Below, in pieces: positions 10,618-20,880 of a stretch of 64,000 bases of DNA (position 1 is the stretch's first letter; every line of letters starts with the position of its first letter). The position numbers and the translations under genes are program-made. The notes under the pieces were generated by a model, which had not been told where the DNA came from, ran no database searches, and saw only the letters and a list, made by a program, of their open reading frames with translations. The stretch spans positions 2,293,787-2,357,786 of the forward strand of contig SIJG01000001.1 in assembly GCA_023374025.1 (NCBI GenBank). Reading direction: 5' to 3'. Source of the DNA: Heterodera schachtii. Lineage: Eukaryota > Nematoda > Chromadorea > Rhabditida > Heteroderidae.

Positions 10618-12130
10618 TTGCTAATTTATGTCATTATGCCGTTCAATTCGCTGTGTATTTATTTTACATTAATCCTTCTCCGAACAGTCGATGGAGAACA
10701 AAATAATGCCATAAAAGGCGAATCTGACGAACAGCGGCAGAATGAACAGCCAACTCCAATTGCTCACGGTCCCCTCATTAGTGGGGAAAATACCTTAATT
10801 AGGGAGGGCACTGCGAGAGGGGGGAGGGGGGTCGACCGAAATGGACAAACTCAGTACGGCCAATTCAGTCTGAATTTGGAATTTGCATTAGAGCCCCCTG
10901 CTGTTCGGGTTAAATATCCCCCAACCACTCACTCACTCCTCCATTTAAGGTCTGTCAGCGAATACCGTAACGGGTGCAGAAGATAGCGTATCAACAGCCG
11001 ATTACGATACCCCAGTGAATACGGTGGCGAACAATGAGGTCACTGAACCTACAAAACCTATGAGAAGTGACTTGGTTGAAAAGTCTGTTGCTATTGGAGT
11101 ACGCGTGGCATCCGGTGGCCTCAGCGAAATGGCCAAACTCAGTGCAAAGACGGCAAAAATGGCGGCACCTTACATTAAAGCAGCAAGCATTCAAACTGGC
11201 CATGCTTTGCTTGTGGGCCTAAAACAAAGCATCAGGCAAAAAAAGGGGGGCAATGCCAAAGTGCGAAAGTGACCACCCGCCAAATCGGAGCAGGACAAAA
11301 CGTCGTCGGAGAATTTTTGGACCATAACTTTTTTCTTTCTCAACCAAATTAAACATTGTTGCTATTATTCGAAATTGAAAAACTCTATCAAAGTGCAAAT
11401 TTTCAAAATTTTTTATTCATGCACAAAAAAATCGGGGCAAAAAAAGTTCGAAATATTAGGGTTTTGAGTTCCTTCTGGCATAAACTTAACGAAAATTTTT
11501 GAAATTTTGCAAATAATATAAACACACAGAGCTATCGAACAACACCAACAATGCTTAATTTGATTGACAATGAACAAAAGTTATGGTTCAAAAAGTCTTC
11601 CGACGACGTTTCGGCCGACGACGTTTTGGGGTGCACCGCCGCCAAATAAGGAAAGATACTCATTTATGGATAAGCGGGACCTGGATAATTCTGGAGCACT
11701 TTTTACTTACTATTCCCATTGGCACAGATTGGCCAACGAATATGTGGCAACGCCGGCATACAACCGCTGGGGTCGTCGGCTGGTCGGAAAGATGGCACGT
11801 GAACTATTGCGGGTGTTGGACCCGAGTTGGCAGACGAGTTCGGAACGTGAAGCCGAACGCACCACTGCTCAGAATCAGCAGGGCATCAGCAGCTGCTCAA
11901 ACGAAGTCGGTGCCAATGCCAACATTTTTTCTGACGCTTTCTATTATTGTAATTATTTTTATTTTATTCAGAGAGGAAATGGCATTCGCATTGACGAGCA
12001 ACGCCAACTCCAAAAATTGAGAGAACGGCAAAAACAGCGCAATGAAAAGACAGCAGCAGAGGGAAAGCTGAAAATGAAGATGGTGATGGAGGAGGAAGAA
12101 AGTGACGATGAGGACGAGGATGATGATTAA
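10618..12130 (+). CDS. Secreted protein, cluster member C
   Basis: The N-terminal exon starts near 10618 (the second Met, at 10636, is also possible) with a hydrophobic leader (SLCIYFTLILLRTVDG), then PIAHGPLISGENTLI, which closely matches TVPPISGEGII in member D. An exon from about 10951 encodes NTVTGAEDSVSTADYDTP and a helical Ala/Lys region (ASGGLSEMAKLSAKTAKMAA). Its donor at about 11270 is phase 2 and fits an acceptor at about 11728, giving LANEYVATPAYNRWGRRLVG, then RELLRVLDPSWQTSSE, and an acidic C-terminus (EEEESDDEDEDDD). The intron at 11270-11727 carries a transposon-like insertion. ATPAYNR...W..TSSE aligns with the last exon of member A. The exact donor of exon 1 is not resolved. 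Function is unknown. Confidence 0.62.
11290..11636 (+). mobile_element. Non-autonomous element, CGTCG termini, in an intron of member C
   Basis: The ends are inversely related: AAAACGTCGTCGGAG ... GGACCATAACTTTT on the left and AAAAGTTATGGTTC ... CTTCCGACGACGTTT on the right. The interior closely matches the reverse complement of 40848-41217, including shared words such as GAGCTATCGAACAACACCAA. It has no transposase. It shares CATAACTTTT-type segments with the foldback at 2.7-3.4 kb. It sits wholly inside the predicted intron of cluster member C. Confidence 0.75.
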
Positions 12131-12159
12131 GATCATTCAAAAGAGTAATCAAAGTCTTA

Positions 12160-12215
12160 CGCTCTCACTCTTTTTCTCTCTCTGTTCAATTAGCCGCATT
12201 CTCCCCCACTCCCTT

Positions 12216-12255
<40 letters not shown>

Positions 12256-12265
12256 TCAATTAGCC
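12160..12265. repeat. CT-rich microsatellite
   Basis: A (CT)n run at about 12219-12250 lies inside a local duplication of TCAATTAGCCGCATTCTCC (near 12188 and again near 12256), 35-130 bases after the end of cluster member C. It is a simple repeat with no other function visible. Confidence 0.75.
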
Positions 12266-12628
12266 GCATTCTCCTCCGCTCCCTCATTTTCACTCTTTTT
12301 CTTTGTCGGCTTTGTCCCTGTGGTTTTGCCCCTTTCTTTCTCTTAAATTTTCTGTTTAGCATTTTCAATTTCCGATCAGTATTAAGTCTCGACCTTTTCT
12401 CTAATCGGATGGATGTGCATATTACTGCTAAAATGATGAAGATTTATAAACATTTGAGCATGTGGCAATTAATATTAGCATCATTAGCCTAAGTAAGCAC
12501 ATGAATTTCTCGAGTAAAATCAGCTGAACTTATTAAAAAAATAAACAAAAAAAATAGACATTATTTAAACAAATTCAATTTCCGTTAACCAACTCACATT
12601 ATTTTGCCTGACAAATTACAAAAATTAA

Positions 12629-13465
12629 ATGTTTTCACAAATAAAAAAGTTGATAATTTTCTCCGTCGCTTTCTTTTACGTTCTCTTATTTGTAATAATA
12701 TCGGTTAATTCGCATGTTGACAGAAACTCCAACGACGGTGCTGCGAATGTGCACAATTCACTTACCGTACCTCCGATTAGTGGGGAAGGTATTATTAATT
12801 ACCATAATTAACAAAATGTAAGCATAATAGTATTTTGTTTTTTTTCCTGTAATGAATTATAAAATTTTTAGATAAAATTCTGAATGATGTCATAAATGTT
12901 CTTTATTTTTCGGGGATTTACAAAAGCTTTTCTCGGAAGTGCCGAGTTTCATTTTCAAATATTCTTAATTAATTTTGCAACGATTTACCCAAAAAACGAG
13001 TTTGAATTGCCAAGTTTTTAAAATCGGGAATATTTCTCCCAAGAAAGCCTCGAGGCAGTGGATCCACCGGCTGAGAATGCATGGCCAAATTTGGGCCATG
13101 GAAATGGAGCTTCGACTTATTCTGCACCACCGACTTCAGCAGTTGTGAGTCCCGGAAGGGAACGACATTCATTGGACAACCCGCGACGAACAATGCCAAG
13201 AGATGCGGGCCGAAGAGAAATCGGAGGGCCAGCAGGAGGGGCAACAACGGCACGGAATGGTGCCGAAGGGGAGGGAGGAGCAGTGCAGGTGGTGCCGCAA
13301 CTCGTGCAACAGACTCAGGACGAACAAACGCAGGACCATTTGGTGCCGACGCTGTCGCTGCACAGGCACCAACAGCAGGACCAAGTCGTACCAGGAAGGC
13401 TGCAATTCACAGCTGAGGAACAACACGAACAGCAACAGGACGATCAAATTGTGCCATTGAGGTGA
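12629..13465 (+). CDS. Secreted Gln/Glu-rich protein, cluster member D
   Basis: Exon 1 starts at ATG 12629 with a strong signal peptide (KKLIIFSVAFFYVLLFVIIS), then a short polar stretch ending TVPPISGE. The donor after GGGGAAG (about 12787) is phase 1 and fits the acceptor at about 13042, giving EESLEAVDPPAENAW, NLGHGNGASTYSAPP and a long Gln/Glu/Val-rich tail (QVVPQLVQQTQDEQTQDHLV, EEQHEQQQDDQIVPLR, stop at about 13465). The SGE motif and leader relate it to member C. It lacks the AxP.YNR module of A and C. There is no recognisable domain; it looks like a secreted low-complexity protein, and an effector role is only a guess from family and context. Confidence 0.6.
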
Positions 13466-14494
13466 AACGGCCGGAGGGAGAAAAGTTGGCAGGCAAAGAA
13501 AGCGCCATTAGCACGAAAAAGAAAATAAAATCGAAATTCCAAAATTAATTATAATTATTCTTTATCAACATAAATTGAATTTACAATATTTATGACCCTT
13601 TGAGATGATGATAAAAATGATAATAGAAGAAAAAGAGCAATTATCGAACAAATGATTAATTAATTATGGCAGTTAATGTGGAAAAGGAAGAAAGGGACAA
13701 ATTATGAAGGGCTTACTAATAATTAATTCATTAGGAAGAAAAAAAAGATATATTAAAATGAATGAATGGACCAAATCGAATCGCCGAATTTTGTAAAATA
13801 AATAATAATTATTATTTTTTTGATCAGTTAAAGAACAGCATTTTGTTGTCCTCTGCTCAATTGCTAAATTGCTGCTTGTTTGTCGTGCCATCACTTTCTT
13901 TTTTCTTTGGTCGGGTGATTAATTAATTAATTAATTAATCTTTGCTGTGCTTTGATAAGGGCACTGATTAGTAATTAATGTTTATCAGTTGGTTTGGTTG
14001 GACTTCCACGTTTGATCATTTTGTCCGTTTTGTGTATTCACCAAAAGCAAGCAAATCATGGCAAATGTGGACAGTAAATAAATATCACAGGACAAACTCA
14101 AAAATATTTGCAAATTCTTTCCCTAAAACCCAAACAACGGTGAAAATGAATTGGGCAACAAATGAAATCACTTTTATTTTTGGATTGAGGAATTTGACAT
14201 AAATCAGCAGAAGGGAAGGGCATTCTCGCTCCACCATTTAAGGCATTTGTTCGTCTCGACTAACTCATTTGAAGTTTTACCCAAAACAAATTTGTCAAAA
14301 CTGGGCATTCACCAAATTGATGCATAAGCATAATGAATATTATTCACGACCCATATTACCACAGATCCTTTTGCACTCAAATCCTTATATTAATTATTCT
14401 CCATGGACATATCTCTGTCTCTGAACGGACTTGGAGGTCGAATTTGTGAAAAATGGCACTTTTATCCTTGGCATAATGTGCCATTGGTTTTCAG
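13466..14494. other. Intergenic; (TTAA)n-type runs
   Basis: AT-rich DNA between cluster member D and the adducin gene, with a TTAATTAATTAATTAATT run near 13919. A coding segment around 14431-14490 could extend the adducin gene upstream, but no clear N-terminal adducin sequence was recognised. Confidence 0.5.
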
Positions 14495-16532
14495 CAAAGC
14501 CTTTGGTGCCGATTGCTGACCTGGGCGACAGCAACAAGTACTCGGCGGAAGAGATGGACTGCCGCAACAAATTGGCTTCACTGTACCGGCTGGTCGACCT
14601 GTTCCATTGGAGTCAGGCCATCTACAACCACATCACAGTCAGTCAGAAACAGGGATGGAATTCCGGGCCCAAAAAAGAATCGGGTCGGAATTCCGATCAT
14701 CCCTGAACAGAATCAGGCTCAATTTTGAGGCATTATTCGAGCCGGTGGATTTGAGAAATACTTCGAGATTAACTTGGCTTGAACTTCGGCACCTAAAATT
14801 AGCAGCTTTCCTTTTTTCTTGCCCAAAAACCTCAAAAGGGACTTTTTTTTTCATGGGTTTTTTCCGCGTTAAGCTTCGTCTGCCCGGAAAGAACCACGAA
14901 ATTCTGATCAACCCCTTGGGCATGATCTATCGCGAGGTGACCGCCAGTTCATTTGTCAAAATATCCGTGGACGGACGCATTGTTGACCCTGGATCAACTC
15001 CGCTCGGTAAATGACCATTGTGAGACTAATTAACCATAATGAATGCTAATCGCCTCCCCGCAGGGATCAACCAGGCCGGATATATGTAAGCAGAGGGGTC
15101 ATTATGAACTAATTATATATTCGAATTTATTTCCTGATTAGACATAATAATTGTTTGAAATGCAAGCACAACGCGACATTCATTAAGCCTTCACACGGCC
15201 ATTCACGAGGCCCGTCCCGATGTCAAATGTGTGCTTCACCTCCACAGCGCGTCGGGTGCCGCCGTTTCGTCAATGAAATGCGGTCTTTTGCCACTGAATC
15301 AGGGTAATTAATAGTGCCTTTTTCGAAATTTAAAAAAAAGATGTCTCCATTGTTCAATTGAAATTGACTTTTCCTAGAATCGATGGTCATCGGACCCGTG
15401 GCGTACCACGAATATTGTGTAAATTGGGCGAATTTGGATTAGAGTGAGAGCAATTTGTTGAAAAGACTTCCCATTTTAGGGAATGCTTTCTGCCGAAGAT
15501 GAAAAAACGGAAATTGTCAAACATTTGGGGGACAAAAAAGTAAATAACGATGATTTATGATAAAACTAAAATTCTAATGAAAAATTCAAATAATAAGTTA
15601 AAATAGGGGATGCAACAAATTTTTTTTGATTCTTCCAATTACAACTTAAAATGCTTTACATAATTAAAATTAATAATTATCCCTTTGGGTCATTTTCTTG
15701 CGCAACCACGGCTTTGCCGCCTGCGGCGCCTCCGTGGAAGAGGCGCTGCACTTGGCCTATCACACGCTGATCGCCTGCGAGACTCAAGTGGCCGCAATGG
15801 CGGCGGGCGAAAAAAATTTGATATACCCAAATGAAATTGCGAAGAAGCGCGCTTATGACATCGCACAGCACGGAGGTGGAGGAAAGAAGAAAGGGCAGCA
15901 AATTGGGGGGGGGGGCAACAATTAAAGAAGAAATTACACCAATTAAGGGAGTGGGCGAGAATTGTGGTGCTAATGGGTTTTAGTTCGCCAAATGGTCAGA
16001 AACACAAAGAATAAATTCACAGCTTTACTTAAAATCACCATAAAAGTTGAAAAGATTTTTGAGACTTAAAATTTATATCATAAAATAAGCAGACTATTAG
16101 GAAAACAATTAAAATTTTGGATTTTAAAATGTTGTGAATTTATTTTTTTTCATTTGGCGCATTTCAAAGACAAACACAGGCGGTTATTATAAGCAAAAGA
16201 CAATTAAACTAAGTAAAGTTTTTGGTTTTCGTATTTTAATTAAAAAAAAATTGCTTAGCCAACGGAATGAATCGTACGGCATCGGGCCAAAACGGTACAA
16301 TGGCACACACTTATGAGAAAATGGGAGACATCGAATGGGGAGTGGGCGAATTGGAGTGGGAGGCGTGGATGCGCCAATTGGACGGGGCGGTCGGTTGAAT
16401 TTTTATTTTTGAATTCTGTTTCAATTAAAATTTAAAATATTTTACTAATTAAAATAAAATTCACAGGGCTACCAAACCGGACACAAATATCAGATGCCAT
16501 CTCTGCTGGAGGCTGTGATGAAGGGAAAATAG
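14495..16532 (+). CDS. Adducin-like protein, head (class II aldolase-like) domain only
   Basis: Adducin is a membrane-skeleton protein that caps actin and joins it to spectrin. Exons follow in phase: 14495-14640 ([34 protein letters not shown]), 14874-15006 ([29 protein letters not shown]), 15064-15085, 15188-15303 ([32 protein letters not shown]), 15378-15418 ([12 protein letters not shown]), 15480-15539 ([19 protein letters not shown]), about 15690-15880 ([20 protein letters not shown]), about 16258-16391 ([14 protein letters not shown]) and 16467-16532 ([20 protein letters not shown], stop). All conserved head-domain blocks are present, but the protein stops where the neck and the MARCKS-like tail would begin. 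The N-terminus upstream of 14495 is missing or unrecognised. The FLRNHG exon has no AG acceptor nearby (last AG at 15605). It could be a short isoform, a partial duplicate or a decaying copy. Confidence 0.88.
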
Positions 16533-16790
16533 AACGAAGCCGATGATTAATTTAAGAAAATGGTTTGATTAATTTCGGAATTAAATTCCAAAATTTTATA
16601 AATCTTTTTATTTTAAATCATAGTATCATCATTATTTTTTATTTATTTTTGAGAGTGACAATAAAGCCCAATTAAAGGCTATTAATTCAATGATCAGTCA
16701 GAGTTGATGTATTTTGCAGGTTTTTAATTGATTATGAATCCGTTTTAATACAAAGGTCCACAAAAGCTGGGTCTTTAATGGCGGAGCAGG

Positions 16791-17178
16791 TCGTTTCCCC
16801 CCCGTGTCGTTTCCCCCCCACGTCGTTTCCCCCCCGAAAAATTTTTTTAAAAAAATTTTTCAAACCTAGAAATTTTTCATAAAAAAATTCTTAGGAATTT
16901 TCTTAGTACGAAAATTTCAAGAAAAAAAATTTTTTGAGAAATTTTTCAGTGGTTTTTTAAAAATTTCGTGATAAATTTCTAAGTTTTTCAAAAATTTTCT
17001 AAAAAAAAATTTTTTTTTCTTGAAATTTTCGTACTAAGAAAATTCCTAAGAATTTTTTTATGAAAAATTTCTAGGTTTGAAAAATTTTTTTAAAAAAATT
17101 TTTCGGGGGGGAAACGACGTGGGGGGGGAAACGACCGGGGGGGAACCGGCGGGGGGGAAACGACGGGGGGGAAATGAA
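16791..17178. repeat. Foldback repeat with CGTTTCCCCCCC end satellites
   Basis: The left side starts with three to four copies of TCGTTTCCCCCCC, and the right side ends with several copies of GGGGGGGAAACGA. Between them, the AT-rich arms (GAAAAATTTTTTTAAAAAAA ... TACGAAAATTTCAAG) recur as reverse complement at about 17015-17110. The whole unit is a long hairpin of roughly 390 bases with no coding capacity, lying between the converging adducin and MATH-BTB genes. Confidence 0.8.
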
Positions 17179-17342
17179 GTGCACCCCTTTAATGGGGTCA
17201 GTGTCTTTGAGGGTGCTTCCGTCAAATTTCGAACCCTCATTTTTGGGAATTTATTGATAAGTGTACTGTAAGAAATGAACATGAACTTGTGACACAACAT
17301 AGTCAGCAGAATGTCTCCTCTCTGCCCCTTCTTTTTCTCCGT

Positions 17343-19135
17343 TCATTCCTTTTTGAACAATTCGTTGTGGCGTTCCGTCAGTTCCGCCACTGCGTCCGCC
17401 TCCAACTTCTTGCTGTTCCACAGATTGTCCATGTAATTGGCCGCCGTCACCACAAAGTCCTCCTTGCTCATCCCCTGCAGAATTTTCTTCTAAAAAAGAT
17501 AAATTTGTGATTTAAATTGGTTTATTTTTCAATTATTTTTCACTTTCATGCCAACGATGCCGCATTGGTGTGCCAATCGGAATTTGCTAATGGCCGACAT
17601 TTTGCTTTTCTCCAGCAAAAATTTGACGCAGAGATTTCCAACGGAACCCAACAGAAAACGATGGGCCAACAGAAGGACATTCTCGACGCATTCATCTGCG
17701 AAATGAAGAAAATGATAATATTTGAATAAAAAATTGAATATGATTTTTATGTAAAAATCACAAATAGCGATTTATGTCAAATAATAAAAAAATCTTTTTT
17801 CTTTTTTTTAATAATTAGAGAATGCGGAATTCAGGAAAATATGTATTAAGTAAAAATGTTTTTTTTATTCATTACTAAAATTTAATTAAATTTAATTTCG
17901 ATTTTCACCGTCCAATTCGATGTTCTGCGGATACATTATGGAAAGCACACGTTCAAAGTGTTCCACCGCATTCTCAACTTCTTTGATCTCCATCTCTGGC
18001 GTTTCTTTCGCATTTGCGTCAAAAAATAATTCTTCGAAAAATTTCGAATGAGCGGCCAAAAGCTAAATTTAAAAGAAATAAAAATTGAATAATTAAAAAT
18101 TAAATACAATCAGTTTGGCTTACATATTTGTTCACGAAAAGCACTTTGCCATTGACCACCAATGCGTGCTCATTGCGAAGTCCGCTAAAAAATTATTTAA
18201 TTTAAAGAATTTAAATAAGCCATTTGGGTTTTTGTTGGCCCAACAAACAGCGTTTTGCAATTTTTAATTGCAAAAAATGGACATGCTTTACGGTGTTAAA
18301 ATACTGTAAATGCGCCTCCAACACCCAAAACTGATCACCATCATTCTTTCTGTGTGGTGTTCACTGATCAGTGATCACTTACGGCATTAGCTTCGGCTCT
18401 TCGGCTGCAACTTCCATTTTGAATGCCATTGCGTCGTCCTTCGCGTCATAAAAACCATTCGTCACATCCATCAGCTCCTCAAAGAGTGTCAATCAATTAA
18501 TCGCTAATTTTCAGAGTAATTAATTATTACGTCAAATTTGGCAAATTTTTCCCAGCCCAAACTCGACGAGTGGGCACTGAAAATGCCATTGCCCTTCTGC
18601 AAAAAGCCGTCGTCGCCTTTTGAGCACGAAACAACACTTGCTTGGTACACCGCTTGGCAAGTCCAAGCCAAATCTGAAAACAGAAAAGGGGCGACTTGGG
18701 AACAAATCCCATGCCTCGAAGAAGCCATCGTAAATCCGAGTCTAAAACCCCAATGCTTTACTAATTTTCCATATGCCAATGCCCGAGGGCGCCTTTGTGA
18801 AATGCCGCGTTTATTGGCATTTTTTAAATTCATTTCCCACCAGCTAAGTTTCCTTCGCAGTGCAGGAAAAGCCCAATGTTTTGTTCGCTGTGTTTGACTT
18901 GGATTTTCCATGCCAATCCGTTGATGTGTTCCGCCGTTTCATTGGTCACTTCCTTTGGCCCACGGCCTTCCGCAAATGCTTTGAAATTGGTCAGCCGAAA
19001 CGAAAATTGGCCACGGCATTTGAAATTGTTGTCTGATTAAAGGGCAAAAATGAAATTTAAATTTGGTAGAAAATTGAAAATGATTGAATGTTTACCTTTG
19101 TTCTGATCAGCTTCTAACGACGCGTGGGCATTCAT
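17343..19135 (-). CDS. MATH-BTB domain protein
   Basis: MATH-BTB proteins are usually Cul3 ubiquitin-ligase adaptors; nematodes have a large expanded family. Read on the minus strand from ATG 19135: exon 1 (to 19096) [13 protein letters not shown]; a MATH exon with [37 protein letters not shown] and FLHCEGNL; an exon with [16 protein letters not shown] and [18 protein letters not shown]; then [20 protein letters not shown]. The BTB fold follows: [40 protein letters not shown] and [16 protein letters not shown] (exon ends near 17905). The post-BTB part follows: [38 protein letters not shown] and [20 protein letters not shown], stop at 17343. Intron phases of the checked junctions agree. The MATH domain is on the short side. 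Substrate is unknown. Divergent, recently evolving paralogues are common in this family. Confidence 0.86.
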
Positions 19136-20214
19136 TTGAAAATAATTTATAAATTCGTTTTATAAAATACAAAAAGAGAAGAATTTAATATTCTATTAAT
19201 GTATCTTTAATTTTAATCAAATTTTGCAGTAAAAATAACTGCTGGGTAATTTTTTCTCCCATATTTTTTTTACCAGGGATTTATTGTCAAAGAAATTCCG
19301 AATTTTTTTCCCGAAAATCCTTTTAGTTTTGCTTTTAAGGAAATTCGAGTTTTTTCATTGGATTAAAACTCTTTGAATTGTCTTTGATTTTGCAAATTTT
19401 TGGAATATTTTTTCCTTTTCCCTTTTTGTGCTGTTCTGTGTCCATTTTGCTCTTTTGGTTCCCATTTATGTGTAGTAAAATGAAAATGAGTTAATGTCCT
19501 TTTTTTCTTATTAATTGACCTAAATGGCTCATTTTGCCATTAATTATATTCTCATTTTGTGCCGAAGAGATATTGGTGGTCAATTAGCCAAGGGCAAATA
19601 AACAGTGATGGAAGAAGGGCATAAGAAGTTTCAGGGTCATTTTGAATTGAAAAAAATGCCGAGTCAGAGGGGGGGAAGAAGGCATAATGGTAAAAAAAGG
19701 CAAAATGATGACCCAAAAAGGCAAATAAAATAAATAAATAAAATCAATTTCGAAATCGAAGCAATTCAACAACATCGGTAATTAATGTTCACATTTTCAC
19801 GTAATTTCACTAATTAAAATAAAATAAAAATAAATGTCGGAAGCTGTTCAGAGAAATATGCAAAATTCTGTTAAAAATAATCATTAACAAATTAACTTTT
19901 TTTAAAATTCAATTTTTAAATGTTTTTAGTTTCATAGAGATAATAAAGACCGGATTTTTAGGTGCTGAAAATACTGAAATATATAAATACTAATTTTGGA
20001 ACGAATTTTCAGCGAAAGTTTTTCATTTCTTAGGCTGAAATTTTGGTCAATTTTTAGGGGTCTATTTTTCTGAAACTTTTGGGATCGAATCTTAGGGGTG
20101 TATTTTTCGTTTTTATTGCACTTTTGCTAAATTATGTCACTATTAGAGAATGGCAAATCAACCTTTTTATTGCTTTTTGCGGAGTATCAATTTAAATGTT
20201 GATATTTAATTAAT
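19136..20214. other. Intergenic AT-rich DNA with repeat fragments
   Basis: Upstream flank of the MATH-BTB gene. A fragment near 19945-20110 carries AAGACCGGATTTTTAGG and TTAGGGGTGTATTTTTCG, which are words of the AGAGACCG and T-rich repeat families. No gene could be supported. Confidence 0.5.
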
Positions 20215-20880
20215 AGAGACCGCATTTTGAGGCAGATGCCTTTTTTTTCTGCGCACTAGTTTCGATATATTAAGCATAAATAACATATTTTCCACTTGGT
20301 TTGAGCCTTCTACGTTGACTTTTATTATGCCTTTTTTTGCCTTTTTCGGGATTTTCGTGCCTTAAATGCCTTTTTTGGCATTTTGCCGGTTTGGTGCCTT
20401 TTTTGGCGTTTTTTTCAGGTTTTGGTGCCTTTTTTTGGTCTTTTTTGCCGGAAAATTCCATTAAAAATGAAATAAAATCGGGAAAATACACCCCTAAGAA
20501 ATGACTTGAAAAATTTTCAGAAAATACATCCCTAAGAATTGAAAAAATTTCAGAAAATACACCCTTAAGAATTGAAGAATTTTCTCAAAAATTGGTCGCC
20601 AAAATTCATTTTTTTTTCTTGATAATAAATTTTAGGTTTAAAAATTTTCCTTATTCGAAAAACATTATTAAATATTTAATAATCATTTAAATGACCAAAA
20701 TTAATTTTTAGTTAAGTTTTACGTGTTTTGCACCTTAAAAAACCTTAGAAAAAAATTTTTTAATGCCTTTTTTCATGCCTTTTTCGGGATTTTCGTGCCT
20801 TTTCATGCCTTTTTTTCAATTTTTTGGTGCCTATTATAGTGCCTTTTTCGCGATTTTTTATGCCTTTTTTTGCGGTCTCT
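20215..20880. mobile_element. Element with AGAGACCGC terminal inverted repeats
   Basis: It starts AGAGACCGC and ends GCGGTCTCT. The interior is T-rich with many TGCCTTTTTT units and ACACCCCTAAGAA lines, and has no long coding frame. The flanks are palindromic AT (ttaattaat / attaatta), so the target duplication cannot be sized. The termini share AGAGACCG with the larger element at 60590-61857 and with the fragment at 49.4 kb, suggesting one non-autonomous family. Confidence 0.68.

Noticed and set aside
18504..18897. Open frame of 119 codons on the plus strand
   Set aside because: Antisense to MATH-domain exons of the minus-strand gene.
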